Source: Meghimatium bilineatum (taxonomy: Eukaryota; Mollusca; Gastropoda; Stylommatophora; Philomycidae). From it: a DNA stretch of 64,000 nucleotides. The notes under the pieces were generated by a model. That model ran no database searches, had not been told where the DNA came from, and was given only the letters and a program-made list of their open reading frames with translations. This document shows positions 1-9,504 of this stretch, in pieces. Numbering within the stretch: position 1 is the stretch's first letter; the number at the start of each line of letters is the position of its first letter. The position numbers and the translations under genes were made by a program. Location: NCBI GenBank assembly GCA_034231615.1, contig CM067309.1, positions 41,484,181-41,548,180 on the forward strand. The letters are read 5' to 3'.

Positions 1-445
1 CATTTTCTTCCTCAAGCAGAAAACGAAGGAACACATATGGTAGCAATCTGGACAAAAGACGTTGGTTCATTTGAACTGTTTCTCTTAGACTTGAAGTTGC
101 AACGTCTGCAAAAAAATCTATGAGAAGAAAACCAAAACCACAGACATCTGTTATGCTAAAATCCTATGTAAATATCACATCACTGGAAACGTATGTGGTC
201 TAGACTAGATCACATCTGCCGACGGTTGTGTATAGATATTTTGGCCGTGTATTTCGTATATGATATTTAGAAGTGATAACAAACGGGTATTTGTGGAGAA
301 AAACCAGACAGAAATTAATTTCGTTGCAGAGAATAAAACGACGATTTAATAAATACTTCTTTCATTTTCATCATTGGAGTCTTGTTGGTAATATTTGGAG
401 GAACCGTTGTATAGATTGTTATATTAGTGGCGAGAAGGATTCTAA
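1..445. other. Unassigned AT-rich sequence
   Basis: I see no coding frame of interest, no tandem repeat and no recognisable mobile element here. It lies immediately upstream of a decayed LINE fragment and may be older, eroded parts of the same insertion, but nothing in the sequence supports a specific call. Confidence 0.4.
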
Positions 446-780
446 ATGAGATGTCTAAGAAAAGCAGAAAATAGAACAAGAAGAGATCATGTGAGGAATG
501 AAGAGATTACAAGAACTTAGTTTCAACAACATCTGTGGTCAATAGAAAAATAGGAATTGAAATGGTTCGGCACTGAAAGATAATGAACCCGTATTGGTCA
601 GCGGCAGGAGCATAAAACATGAAAATGGAAAAAGCAAGATACAGAGGAGAAGACCACGATAACGGTGGATTAAAAGAGTTACAAATATTCTGAAACGTTA
701 AAATATTACTGAATATCTAGCGCGCAAACGCGCCATAGCTCGAAAACCGATCGTGGTTCAAACCTCACAGCACAACCAGA
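446..780 (+). mobile_element. Decayed LINE fragment, RT C-terminal part (family F)
   Basis: Translated with frame changes, this reads as the region just after the RT thumb of a non-LTR retrotransposon: MRCLRKAENRTRRDHVRNEE, then an ELKWFG box (usually WFGH), then RRRPR.RW and NITEYLARKRAIARKP. At least four in-frame stops and two frameshifts interrupt it, so it is a dead 5'-truncated copy. The same MRCLRK...TRR...RNE block recurs at 37735-38055, so both belong to one lineage. No catalytic motif (YADD) is kept. Only the order and wording of the conserved blocks support the call. Confidence 0.6.
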
Positions 781-784
781 GAAA

Positions 785-815
785 AGACTATATTATATAT
801 ATATATATATATATG
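785..815. repeat. (TA)n microsatellite
   Basis: A run of alternating T and A directly follows the decayed LINE fragment. It may be the degenerate 3' tail of that insertion. Confidence 0.85.
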
Positions 816-867
816 CAGATATGTAGGTAGGTAGTCAGATAGACAGACATATACGATTTAGATTAGA

Positions 868-1024
868 TTCAGAATGGATGGATAGATGGATGTATGGATT
901 AATGGATGGATAGAATGGATAGGATGGATGGATGGATGTATGAATAGATGGATGGATAGATGGATGTATGGATAGATGGATGGATGTATGGATGGATAGA
1001 TGGATGCATGGATAGATGGATAGA
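868..1024. repeat. (ATGG)n tetranucleotide array, impure
   Basis: The stretch is built from ATGG and ATAG tetranucleotides with point changes. It creates Ser/Ile/His-rich open frames on the minus strand that are not credible proteins. From 1025 to about 1200 there is GC-richer sequence with one open plus-strand frame ([20 protein letters not shown]); I do not recognise it. Confidence 0.9.
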
Positions 1025-1224
1025 GGACAGGTCCCAGAGATGACATGCAGACCAGAGTGCACCGGCAGGCGCTCCATAGCTGGTCGAACATCAGGGTCAG
1101 CGAACCACAGCAGGCCAAGACCCTCAGAACACTTCCACGCAGCGGGCCTGGAAACAGGAGTGCAGCAACCCTGCTGTAGCCTGGCCAAGTACTAGGGATC
1201 AAAGATACGGGAATGCCAACCCGG

Positions 1225-1395
1225 ACAAAAAAATTCTGGCTGAAGACGGATGTGTCAGGTCAAAAGGCGCAGATAACGCAGCTTGCTGTAAAACATGACA
1301 CAACTTAGATCACCCTCATACTTCCTTCTCAGGATGGTCAGAGGAATACTTTCAGAGGGTCCGCCGCAAGGCGTACGACGAAGAAGAAGAAGATG
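1225..1395 (+). mobile_element. S short interspersed element, diverged copy
   Basis: It carries the S core GCTGAAGACGGATGTGTCAG followed by AAAAGGCGCAGATAA and the CTGTAAA.CATGACACAA block. It ends in a GAAGAAGAAG run near 1390. The middle is diverged and the usual AGTCCRGAGAACGGAATGCG segment is not recognisable. Orientation is set by the (GAA)n 3' end. Full copies of the family are about 268 bp. Confidence 0.65.
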
Positions 1396-1459
1396 ACATG
1401 TCATAGATGCCAGAACAACGTGTCTACAGTGTTGAAATGAAATATTTACTACCAAGAAA

Positions 1460-2260
1460 CACTTAACAAGAATTGAACCTGTACAATGACGACGATTGTT
1501 ATACAGCGTTACCTAATCAACCAGAAGGATATATCCTTTGTAAAAAGGGCCATTTTCAACATAACTAGAACCGCAGGTGTGTTGTTGGGACCAAATGTGA
1601 AGCAAAGAAATAATACATGGTAGAATCCCGTTATAACAACATGGACGGGTGCTGATAAAATATGTATGTAATAACAAAAATATGTTATATACAGTAGAAA
1701 CAATATATGTGAATGTATTCTTGAAAAGTACAACACTAATGTATGAATTTTTGCTCATGCAGTAACCAAGCTTGCATATGTTGGATACTCTAGACTAATG
1801 TTTCCCTAATTTGTCTTTTTTAAATAATTCTGTTGATAGGTAATAGGCTCCACACGTTGGGAAACACTGCACTAGACACATACTTAACATCATTTGTTGA
1901 CAAATTACAATATCATAATATTCAATTTATATCACATCATTTTATGTTGTTATCTAATGCATTCCAGTACAATAGAATTCCGTTATAACAACTTGCCATG
2001 TATGTAATATCAGAAATTCGCGGGACAACTTAGTGACAGGTACCAAGCATTTTTTTACATCCGTGATGTATAGGGTTCCACTCCCGGTAAAGACAGTTTT
2101 TTTTTCCTGTTCGAGGTTACATTAGAGAACTAACCAGATAGACTGACGCCGCGACAGCAAGGACATACAGCCATTGTCATATAGTCGCAAGCACCACCTC
2201 CCTACACGTCACTAACAGGAAACAAGAAGTAATGGAAGCTTTTTAAAAAATCAAACAAAT
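1460..2260. other. AT-rich stretch with pogo-like MITE ends and a hAT-like end
   Basis: Two places, 1618-1645 and 1970-2000, carry the GTAGAATCCCGTTATAACAA type terminus that is paired in the MITE at 7871-8045. Near 1845-1870 the reverse strand reads CAGTGTTTCCCAACGTG, a hAT-like end. No complete element can be delimited. The remainder shows no recognisable gene. Confidence 0.4.
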
Positions 2261-2261
2261 G

Positions 2262-2996
2262 TCAGTTAACTGGTGTGATCTGTTAATATTATCATCAAGT
2301 GCCGGCTCGGCAACGAAGGTTGGCGGCAGCAATGGGCCTCAAACATCTTCTTCTCTTGTCTTGGTGGTGGCGCTCTACTGGACTGTAACCTGTGCATCTC
2401 ACGATGTTACCCTCTCACTTGTATCCTATCCTACCTCTTGCTTGCCACCTTCGACTCTACTTTCAAGTAATGTCTTCAACGATGTCATTTAATGTCTAAA
2501 ATATTATATTCGTTTCATATTTATTTCCTTTAATATATTTTTTTTAAATGCAATGTTATCAGAACCTCTGTGTTTGTTTTCTCTACTGTATATGAAATGT
2601 TCCCTATTCTTGTATATATCCACAAATTAAAGGCATCAATTGTCCATGTTTCTGAGTCATGCATTAATATAGAATGTATGCAGCATTTGTCATTTTCATT
2701 TTTAGCTTGTTTGTAATTTGATTAGATGTAAATATATTGCTCATGTCACTGAAAGTACTTTTAGCCATTCCTATTCTCCTTTTAGCTTCTGTTTCACATC
2801 TGCCATCATTTGTGACTATGTGTCCAAGATATTGATACTGTTCTACTTGTTGTGGTTTCTCTCCTTGTATTTTTATGTTAATGTAATTTTTTCCCTTTTT
2901 AATCTTGCTGATTATCATTTGTGGTGCTTTATCAGTTATACGGTCTGAATAATCTAGACAAGAATTGTATTCCTGTTTTTCTCTAGCTAAAAACAT
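2262..2996 (-). mobile_element. 5'-truncated LINE, RT C-terminal region (family B)
   Basis: The minus strand encodes NIKIQGEKPQQVEQYQYLGH, then NDGRCETEAKRRIGMAKSTF, then a decayed YG.E.W, TNTEVL and R(G)RQ region, and ends with TTGATGATAAT. The blocks match in order the better copy at 22724-23358. QYLGHIVT corresponds to the thumb motif after the RT palm, so the catalytic palm is absent. Stops and frameshifts begin after about residue 110. The (TGATGA)n 3' end is the family's tail. Only the last ~730 bp of the element are present, as expected from incomplete target-primed reverse transcription. Confidence 0.75.
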
Positions 2997-2997
2997 T

Positions 2998-3343
2998 GGT
3001 ATAGCAAATTACTAACAGACTCTATGCCCACTCTTCAAGCACTTGATTGTGATGGACATTGCAAACTTGAACTAGTTGAAATATATCACTATGCCAACCA
3101 GCTGCTTACATCTTATGAAGTCAGCATTCTAATGCAGTGGATTCCTGGCCACTCAAATACAACTGGCAATGACAACGAAGACAGACTAGCAAAGAACTAT
3201 GCAAGACTGGAACAGCTATACAGACAAACGACAATGCACACAGTTAAAATGATGTTGAAATATGTGAACAAATATAACTGGATGAACAGATGGGCCGTGG
3301 GAAAACACTGCGATGGAAATCTATATATATATATGACATGCCT
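2998..3343 (+). mobile_element. LINE fragment: RNase H domain (5' half of a split copy)
   Basis: The frame reads SKLLTDSMPTLQALD, then SILMQWIPGHSNTTGNDN, then EDRLAKNYARLEQ. This is the RNase H core: the TDS aspartate, the catalytic-loop histidine in WIPGHS, and the final GN..(A)DRLA region. The equivalent region of the intact LINE at 58835-62895 reads TDARSVLQAL and MQWIPSHCGIPGNEKAEQLA, so this is a related but distinct family. The copy is interrupted after CLNPK by a younger insertion (3355-3746) and resumes at 3758. Confidence 0.75.
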
Positions 3344-3354
3344 AAACCCCAAAG
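3344..3354. repeat. Target-site duplication, left copy (AAACCCCAAAG)
   Basis: This 11-mer is repeated with one mismatch as AAACTCCAAAG at 3747-3757. The two copies bracket the family C insertion exactly. Confidence 0.7.
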
Positions 3355-3746
3355 TAACTATTGAGTTGCGAGAACAAATGTCTTCGATGGATAACTAACA
3401 CCCAATGGAGCGAATTCAAATCGAACAAAAAATCAGACAGGAGACATATCAAAACTACATCACAGATGTTAGTAGAAAACGCCGTTGGTCCTACATCGGA
3501 CAAGTCCTACGATCAGACAATAACGGAATATACCACCAATCTCTTGCATGGATACCAACAGGCAGAATAGCCATGGATAGACCAAAGGAAACACCCAGAA
3601 GAACAATACTTAAGAGAAAATAAATCAAACAATATTCATACTATTTAAGAACTGCACAGAATAGCTTTGAACGGACAGAATTGGAGAGACCTAACCTCTA
3701 TCCTATGCGCTAACTTCAGCGCTAAATGAAAATGAATGATTGAATG
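3355..3746 (+). mobile_element. 5'-truncated LINE (family C) inserted in an RNase H LINE
   Basis: The translation gives MERIQIEQKIRQETYQNYIT, RKRRWSYIGQVLRSDN, HQSLAWIPTGR and RPKETPRRTILKR. This is the typical tail of a LINE RT protein (WSYIGHVLR...RPKETPRRT). The 3' end is AT-rich with GAAAATGAATGATTGAATG, the family's ATGA-type tail, also seen at 45330-45344 and inverted at 17940 and 47318. It is about 392 bp and has lost the whole palm. Removing it with one TSD copy joins the two halves of the surrounding RNase H LINE in frame (CLNPK + DNIKLLGRKYHSTI). Confidence 0.75.
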
Positions 3747-4075
3747 AAACTCCAAAGACAATATCAAGCTCCTGGGAAGGAAATACCACAGTACCATCCT
3801 TCGACTTCACATACAACATGTACAGCTTAACAATTACCTGAACAGAATACAACCACGACCCACCCAGTGTAAAGGCGGCTCACTCATCCCTATGAAACTG
3901 TTGACCACCACCTTGTTTGAATATCCAGCGCTGGATGACATCATGAAAATGCTTCTCTCTCTCCAAGGCCAGATAAATGGAACACCTTATATAGAACAAA
4001 ACAGCTCACAAACACATGTATGTATCACACAACGGCGTTGGGACAAAGGTCATGAGCCCATGGACCGCTGGACCA
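3747..4075 (+). mobile_element. LINE fragment: C-terminus after RNase H (3' half of the split copy)
   Basis: The first 11 bases are the right TSD. The frame then reads DNIKLLGRKYHSTILRLHIQ, HVQLNNYLNRIQPRPTQC and LFEYPALDDIMKMLL. This matches the post-RNase H tail of such LINEs: a TIxRLRTGH-like helix followed by a cysteine/histidine region and a conserved FECPALDD-type motif. It continues the RNase H fragment at 2998-3343. Confidence 0.7.
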
Positions 4076-4110
4076 GCAACCAACCAACCAACCAACCAGC
4101 CAACGAATGA
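4076..4110. repeat. (CCAA)n short tetranucleotide run
   Basis: Five CCAA units follow the words CCATGGACCGCTGGACCAGCAA. The same word pair recurs near 57985 and, inverted, near 31275, so it probably belongs to a dispersed repeat. 4120-4410 shows nothing else recognisable. Confidence 0.6.
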
Positions 4111-4413
4111 ACGGTAGCATAAGCCAAGATAAATGACGTTTATTGGAACCCTCAGCAATATGTCATCGTGTGGTGGTTGTGTCCACAATATAGTTGTGGG
4201 TCAAAGATCATGATCCTAGGGCTCGTGGGATCAGCAACTACAACCTAGTTATGTACGATAAACTATATAGTACATGCAACAACATGAGGTCAACTGGGAC
4301 TTGGTTTATAGCTGAACATGTAGCTATGACAAACAGTTGCGTCAATAAGGAAAGATCAACCTGGAGGTCAATTCTCGTCCTTGACATTATGCACTGGATC
4401 TCCGTGTAGTTCA

Positions 4414-5547
4414 CAGATAAGTATATCTATACGATGTGTCTCTTGTTTGCCTTGCGGCGTCTGTGGTAGAACTAATCAGATAAGTATATCTATACGATGT
4501 GTCTCTTGTTTGCCTTGCGGCGTCAGGGGTAGAACTAATCATATAAGTATATCTTTACGATGTATCCCATGTTTGCCTTGCGGCGTCAGGGGTAGAACTA
4601 ATCATATAAGTATATCTTTACGATGTATCCCATGTTTGCCTTGCGGCGTCAGGGGTAGAACTAATCATATAAGTATATCTTTACGATGTATCCCATGTTT
4701 GCCTTGCGGCGTCAGGGGTAGAACTAATCATATAAGTATATCTTTACGATGTGTCTCATGTTTGCCTTGCGGCGTCAGGGGTAGAACTAATCATATAAGT
4801 ATATCTTTACGATGTGTCTCTTGTTTGCCTTGCGGCGTCAGTGGTAGAACTAATCATATAAGTATATCTTTACGATGTGTCTCATGTTTGCCTTGCGGCG
4901 TCAGGGGTAGAACTAATCATATAAGTATATCTTTACGCTGTATCCCATGTTTGCCTTGCGGCGTCAGGGGTAGAACTAATCATATAAGTATATCTTTACG
5001 CTGTATCCCATGTTTGCCTTGCGGCGTCAGGGGTAGAACTAATCATATAAGTATATCTTTACGCTGTATCCCATGTTTGCCTTGCGGCGTCAGGGGTAGA
5101 ACTAATCATATAAGTATATCTTTACGCTGTATCCCATGTTTGCCTTGCGGCGTCAGGGGTAGAACTAATCATATAAGTATATCTTTACGCTGTATCCCAT
5201 GTTTGCCTTGCGGCGTCAGGGGTAGAACTAATCATATAAGTATATCTTTACGCTGTATCCCATGTTTGCCTTGCGGCGTCAGGGGTAGAACTAATCATAT
5301 AAGTATATCTTTACGATGTGTCTCTTGTTTGCCTTGCGGCGTCAGGGGTAGAACTAATCATATAAGTATATCTTTACGCTGTATCCCATGTTTGCCTTGC
5401 GGCGTCAGGGGTAGAACTAATCATATAAGTATATCTTTCCGCTGTATCCCATGTTTGCCTTGCGGCGTCAGGGGTAGAACTAATCATATAAGTATATCTT
5501 TACGCTGTATCCCATGTTTGCCTTGCGGCGTCAGGGGTAAACTAATC
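4414..5547. repeat. Minisatellite, 63-bp unit x 18
   Basis: Eighteen head-to-tail copies of a 63-bp unit contain the constant core TTTGCCTTGCGGCGTC and the AT-rich part ATATAAGTATATCT. Two main variants alternate (GATGTGTCTC and GCTGTATCCC). Because 63 is a multiple of 3 and the unit lacks a stop in one frame, a 390-codon cysteine-rich open frame results (unit HISISLRCIPCLPCGVRGRT). The frame ends where the array ends and has no non-repeat domain, so I treat it as fortuitous. Confidence 0.95.
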
Positions 5548-5617
5548 ACATAAATAAACGCGGAAAATAAATATATAAAGAGTTGAGACAGCAGTTTTAC
5601 GTTGAATAATACACAGT

Positions 5618-5651
5618 ATCGACGTTTCGACCACAATGTCTTTATCAAGAT
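5618..5651 (-). other. Recurrent GTCGAAACGTCG stem-loop motif
   Basis: The reverse strand reads TTGATAAAGACATTGTGG then TCGAAACGTCG. Related motifs occur at about 12205-12250, 14811-14846, 32856-32885, 41352-41385 and 41937-41975, so this marks a dispersed element I cannot delimit. Confidence 0.45.
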
Positions 5652-5814
5652 TGGGACGAACAAGCACAGAATGGAACCACACAAACAAATAGAGACTGCG
5701 TGTAATTTATCAGAAAGCACATTTTTATCTGCAAGAAAACACGACTATTAATAGATAACCCGCGCCGAGACATCATATTTGTATAGCCTATAGTATTAAT
5801 TTCTTCTCCTTTTT

Positions 5815-5960
5815 AGCGTTCTTTCTCAAACTCCCACCGGATCTCTTTTGTTGCAGGTCGATAGTACTAGATTACTAGCACGATGTAGTCCAGAGAACGA
5901 AAATGCGTTGTGGTGCCTTTTTTGAGCCAATGGAACGGCATATCTAACTTCGGCGAGGGT
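5815..5960 (-). mobile_element. S element, subfamily B, partial
   Basis: On the reverse strand the copy has the CTGGAAAT-like and AGTCCAGAGAACG blocks and ends with GGAGTTTGAGAAAGAACGC. It carries the extra segment (GTAGCAGGACCATGGTCCTA in better copies) that separates subfamily B from subfamily A. Confidence 0.6.
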
Positions 5961-6425
5961 AACTAATACGTTCAATGTTTTTTACCATTTACACTAAATT
6001 GTGGACGTCTGTAACTTATATCGCTAGTAGGCCAGAAGCACGAGAGAACTGGTTCCCATACTACACGCTGGCCACAAACATCAATGCTACTTGCTATCAA
6101 ACTTGCTTGACATTTAGGCCATGGCCTGCTCTCCTGATTTTTAATCGTATATTACACGGCATTTTTGTTTTACCATACCACTTCGACTCCAATACTTCAC
6201 CATTTGTGTGTTCACAATTTTACCTGTTATTTCCCTTTAAAGTCAGTTATTTTTTTTTACCTTGAAATGTATCCTTGAAATGTTGAAGATGTTACAAGAA
6301 TTGTATGATATTTTGCACGCATTTAATTTTGTAAAAGCAATTTTTATCGAAAACACTGTGTAAACATTTTGTGTGCAATTCTACAACGTATATTTTTCTT
6401 ATTTAATTTCACTTGCATTAGCTTT
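5960..6425. other. AT-rich stretch without recognisable gene
   Basis: A 96-codon open frame (5975-6265) is present on the plus strand. It has no recognisable domain and ends in a T-rich tract. I see no repeat or RNA gene. Confidence 0.35.
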
Positions 6426-6426
6426 G

Positions 6427-6671
6427 TACAATAAATACATAATATCGATACCACTTCAGTTCGTTTTTTACAATAAATATATAGTATCGATACCACTTCA
6501 GTTCATTTTGTACAATAAAATATATAGTATCGATATCATTTGAGTTAGTTCTCTACAACAAAATCTATAGTATCGATAGTACTTGAGTTCATTTTCTACA
6601 ACAAAATATATAGTATCGATAGTACTTGAGTTAATTTTCTACAACAAAATATATAGTATCGATACCACTAG
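6427..6671. repeat. Tandem repeat, ~42-bp unit x 6, with TATCGATA palindromes
   Basis: Six diverged copies of TACAATAAATATATAGTATC followed by GATACCACTTCAGTTCATTT occur in tandem. Each contains the self-complementary octamer TATCGATA or a one-base variant. The first two copies are closest to each other; later ones change CCACTTC to GTACTTG. Confidence 0.85.
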
Positions 6672-6828
6672 TTTATTTCTGCATTCAGTTTTTGTACAAA
6701 TATTCCCCTTTCCCTTCAAAAACACATTTTAGAGAAAAGGGTACCACGTTCATACAAACATTAATATACAACTTTTCCACATTTTATTGACATATTCTGC
6801 ATATATAAACCTAATACTTTTGAAATAT

Positions 6829-7260
6829 TCAGTAATTATTTTTATCAAGGAAAACCATTAAATGGTGTAATAGCATGTTGTATAACTTGTCTGTTGCCAC
6901 GATGTGTTCCATTTTTCGTCTTCTCGTGAAGTGTCCAAACATTAAACACTGTTTTTCTGATGCAAGTAACCATTTTTTTTTTAAATAATTTTTTTTATCG
7001 ATGAAGATGTCTTTATAACGCTTTTTATCTGTCCGTGGTGTACGTAACATTCTTCTATAAAACAAAATCTCTGCTGACTCTAATTTTTCACGATTCTGCA
7101 GATTATCCGAAATTTACTTCCATACATCAGAAGTGGTTCTACTTAATATCTAAGAAACCGGTTTGTTTTCTCACCGCAACTGACAAAGATATATTACATA
7201 CATATGATATTCATCTTGTCAAGTGTTTCCTTTGATATGGTAATTCTAGATTTGACTTTT
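6829..7260 (-). mobile_element. Decayed LINE fragment, RT C-terminal region (family E)
   Basis: The minus strand reads FYRRMLRTPRTDKK, then CLMFGHFTRRRKMEHIVATDK. This is the FxRRMLRIPWT...FGHxxRR...LE block typical of LINE RT C-termini. A better copy of the same family lies at 53150-53800. Frameshifts remove the rest. Confidence 0.6.
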
Positions 7261-7515
7261 TTAACTCATCTTCCATCTGATGTTATTTAATGATCAAAAT
7301 ACTGCATGTTTTCCGTTAGGAAGTTACATGGAGGAATTTGTAGCTGTGTGATAAACGCTGCATGCTCTTTTGTCACCACGTTATATACAGAATTAGTATT
7401 TTTTGTAAATAATTTTATCCTCCGAAAAAAAAAAAAAAACCCAGTCCGTACCGGTAGTTGAACACTGTTATTTTCCCACGGATGTGAGACCAGCGTTCTA
7501 ACCTCTCTGCCATGC
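7240..7515 (-). mobile_element. tRNA-derived SINE (T3), diverged copy
   Basis: On the minus strand the head reads GTAGCGCATGGCAGAGAGG then TTAGAACGCTGG, an A-box-like start, with a degenerate B box (GTTCAACTACC). The body continues with GCGTTTATCACACAGCTAC, AATTCCTCCATGTAACTTCC and ACATGCAGTATTTTGA, which match the second copy at 29384-29660. An internal poly-A/T of 15 bases (7425-7439) lies between head and body. Confidence 0.65.
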
Positions 7516-7689
7516 GCTACTCTATTAAAGAAACCACATATGTTTGAATATGTTGCCTTGATTCGGACAGATCATAGTCATGTCGTGTTAGTCTCACATT
7601 TACTAACTATTACCCAAAACAATGTATCTGCTCTGAACACATCTCTTTCTATTCTTCCAACAAATTCAGAAATGGTAGGAGATAAATTG

Positions 7690-7862
7690 GTCAGATAACC
7701 AATACCCCGCCGAAGATGGGTGTGTCGGGTCATTGGCGCAAATAAAACGGCGACACCGCGTATTTCCATTCTCTGGACTACATCCTGCTGGAAATATAGT
7801 AGGACCATGGCCTTGCTACAAGAGAGATTCAGCGGGAGTTTGAGAATGAACGCTGAAGACAA
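7690..7862 (+). mobile_element. S element, subfamily B
   Basis: It runs from GCCGAAGATGGGTGTGTCGG through AATAAAACGGCGACACCG, CTGGACTACATCCTGCTGG and AGTAGGACCATGGCC to GGAGTTTGAGAATGAACGC. The 5' third is missing. The 3' (GAA) tail is reduced to TGAAGACAAAG. Confidence 0.75.
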
Positions 7863-7870
7863 AGAATACC

Positions 7871-8045
7871 AATATAGTGGAATCCCTTTATAACAACTTG
7901 GTCCGGGCCCACAAAATATATAACAGAAATTCCTCATAGGCAGTATAAATAATACAGAATAAATATACATTGGGATTTTGAAAAGTGTTGTTATACAGGG
8001 GAATTTGTTAAAAACGAATTCGCTATAGCGGAATTCCACTGTATT
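7871..8045. mobile_element. pogo/Tigger-like MITE with terminal inverted repeats
   Basis: The left end reads TATAGTGGAATCCCTTTATA and the right end, reversed, TACAGTGGAATTCCGCTATA. The inverted ends begin with TA and CAGTGGAA, the hallmark of mariner/pogo-type elements that duplicate a TA target. The ~170-bp interior has no ORF, so mobilisation would need a transposase in trans. Half-copies are seen near 1620, 1970 and 29385. Confidence 0.7.
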
Positions 8046-8369
8046 TCTTTTTCTATAAAACATGCCAGAAGCGAAAAAATACCACCAACAGTGAGCTACT
8101 CAACAATTGCCTCATGACAGCTATATCAGTAATGAACCCGCAGTGTTGACAACTGGAGGCACACCATTAGTGAAACAAAGTGACTTCTCGTGATACAGAA
8201 TTGACAAGGCAGATTCTCAACATAAACTCGTTAGTTCAGTGAAAAGTGTCCGAAATATGATATCTCTACGAACAGATCAGCGATTTCACGTTGATACAGA
8301 GACAAACTGACGCCACAAGACAAACAAGGTATAGATATACAGAGACAAAGAATAAACGAGTTTCAATCA

Positions 8370-8527
8370 TACTAAGAACCAAAATATGGCCTCAAGAGAC
8401 AGATCTGAAGGTGAAGCTGTGGGGCAACCGTGAGGACCTCCTGCTGACGACTGAATTCATGGAGGCGGCCCGCCTTCCTGTATAGACTTATGAGCATAGG
8501 AAACTGATCGCAGAAGAAGAAGAAATC
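8370..8527 (+). mobile_element. LINE 3' end, C-terminus of an RNase H LINE, (GAA)n tail
   Basis: The frame reads WPQETDLKVKLWGNREDLLL, then TTEFMEAARLPV and a stop. This corresponds to WPEETTLESKLYGTLYEL...ETELQI at the end of the intact LINE. A GCATAGGAAACTGATCGCA leader and (GAA)n follow, so this is a severely 5'-truncated copy. Confidence 0.7.
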
Positions 8528-8544
8528 ATACGAAGGGGTTGGTG

Positions 8545-8775
8545 GATGGGGCCAGATAGGGGAGCAAGGAAAAGCAACACGGTTTACCTTCCATGCATGT
8601 CGTACAATGCAACTAAGGAGGTTAGCTGCCCCACCTGTTATAGGGTTTCTGGAAACCATGATGAAGTCAGATGTGTCACGCCGAGGAGCATAACTATCTC
8701 AAGCAAGCTATAAACTACTCCATTCTCAGGATTACACCCTAGTAATCTGCAGGAGTTTGAGAATGAACAGAAGTA
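8545..8775 (+). mobile_element. S element, near full length
   Basis: It starts at GGGGCCAGATAGGGGAGCAA, passes CTTCCATGCATGTCGTA, CAACTAAGGAGGTTAGCTG and GATGAAGTCAGATGTGTCA, and ends with CAGGAGTTTGAGAATGAACA. It sits just after a LINE (GAA)n tail. The GGTTTACCTTCCATGCATGT block identifies the 5' part of the family. Confidence 0.8.
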
Positions 8776-8779
8776 CTTG

Positions 8780-9170
8780 TTTTATGAAAACTGACTTTTT
8801 AACAAAGTTAGAGTGGTAACATTTTACCCGCACACTTGAAGGATGATATTTCAGAGAAACATCAATTTATTACACAACTGGCACAATCCATCTCTAAGTA
8901 AGTCATATGAGGGGTTCCCAAACTGCGCCATTTATCGTCATTGATGCGACAGATGATTGGTCACATGTGTGTATACTCTCTATCACAAACCAATCAAATG
9001 CAATGAGAAAGTTGGATACGCCAACATTAAAGTGACGCTATTTGATATCTCCGCGAGAAACTATTCTGTAGAATGACTTGGCTAGAAGTCTCAATAGTGT
9101 CACCCGATGCCATACATTAGTGTACAAACATTCACAAACAAATTTAACGTGAAGCGTTATTCTGGTGTAC
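8780..9170. other. Spacer with one hAT-like end
   Basis: GAGGGGTTCCCAAACTGCGCC at about 8910 resembles a hAT terminal repeat, but no partner end or target duplication is visible. Nothing else is recognisable. Confidence 0.35.
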
Positions 9171-9172
9171 TC

Positions 9173-9435
9173 TTCTGATTCTCTTCTGCGTAGGTCCTCA
9201 AACTCCTGCAGATTATCAGTGTAGTCCAGATAACGGAATGCGCTGTGTCACGGTTTACGGCTTTGCTATATATACGCTAAACACATCCGACTTCGGCATG
9301 ACTTCTGGATGACTTCGATCCTATATAGGACGGAAGTCAACCCCACCCGAAAAACTCCTTAGTCGCCTCTTTCAACATGCATTAGAGAAAAACAATGTTG
9401 CTATTCTTTGCTGCCCCTTCGGGCCACGACGACAT
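9173..9435 (-). mobile_element. S element, full-length subfamily A
   Basis: Read on the plus strand it begins with the reversed tail (CTCTTCTGCGTAGGTCCTCA), then CTCCTGCAGATTATCAG, AACGGAATGCG, ACATCCGACTTCGGCATGA, CTTAGTCGCCTCTTTCAACA and TTGCTATTCTTTGCTG. All family blocks are present in order. Confidence 0.8.
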
Positions 9436-9504
9436 ACGGGAGTAAGCTGTATTAGATGTGGAATACGCTGTTGGGTTAGTATTAGATTTAAAGAAAAAAA
9501 TATT

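Noticed and set aside
4381-5553. 390-codon cysteine-rich ORF
   Set aside because: Generated by a 63-bp unit without stops; no signal peptide, flanking domain or splice context. Kept only as a low-interest finding.
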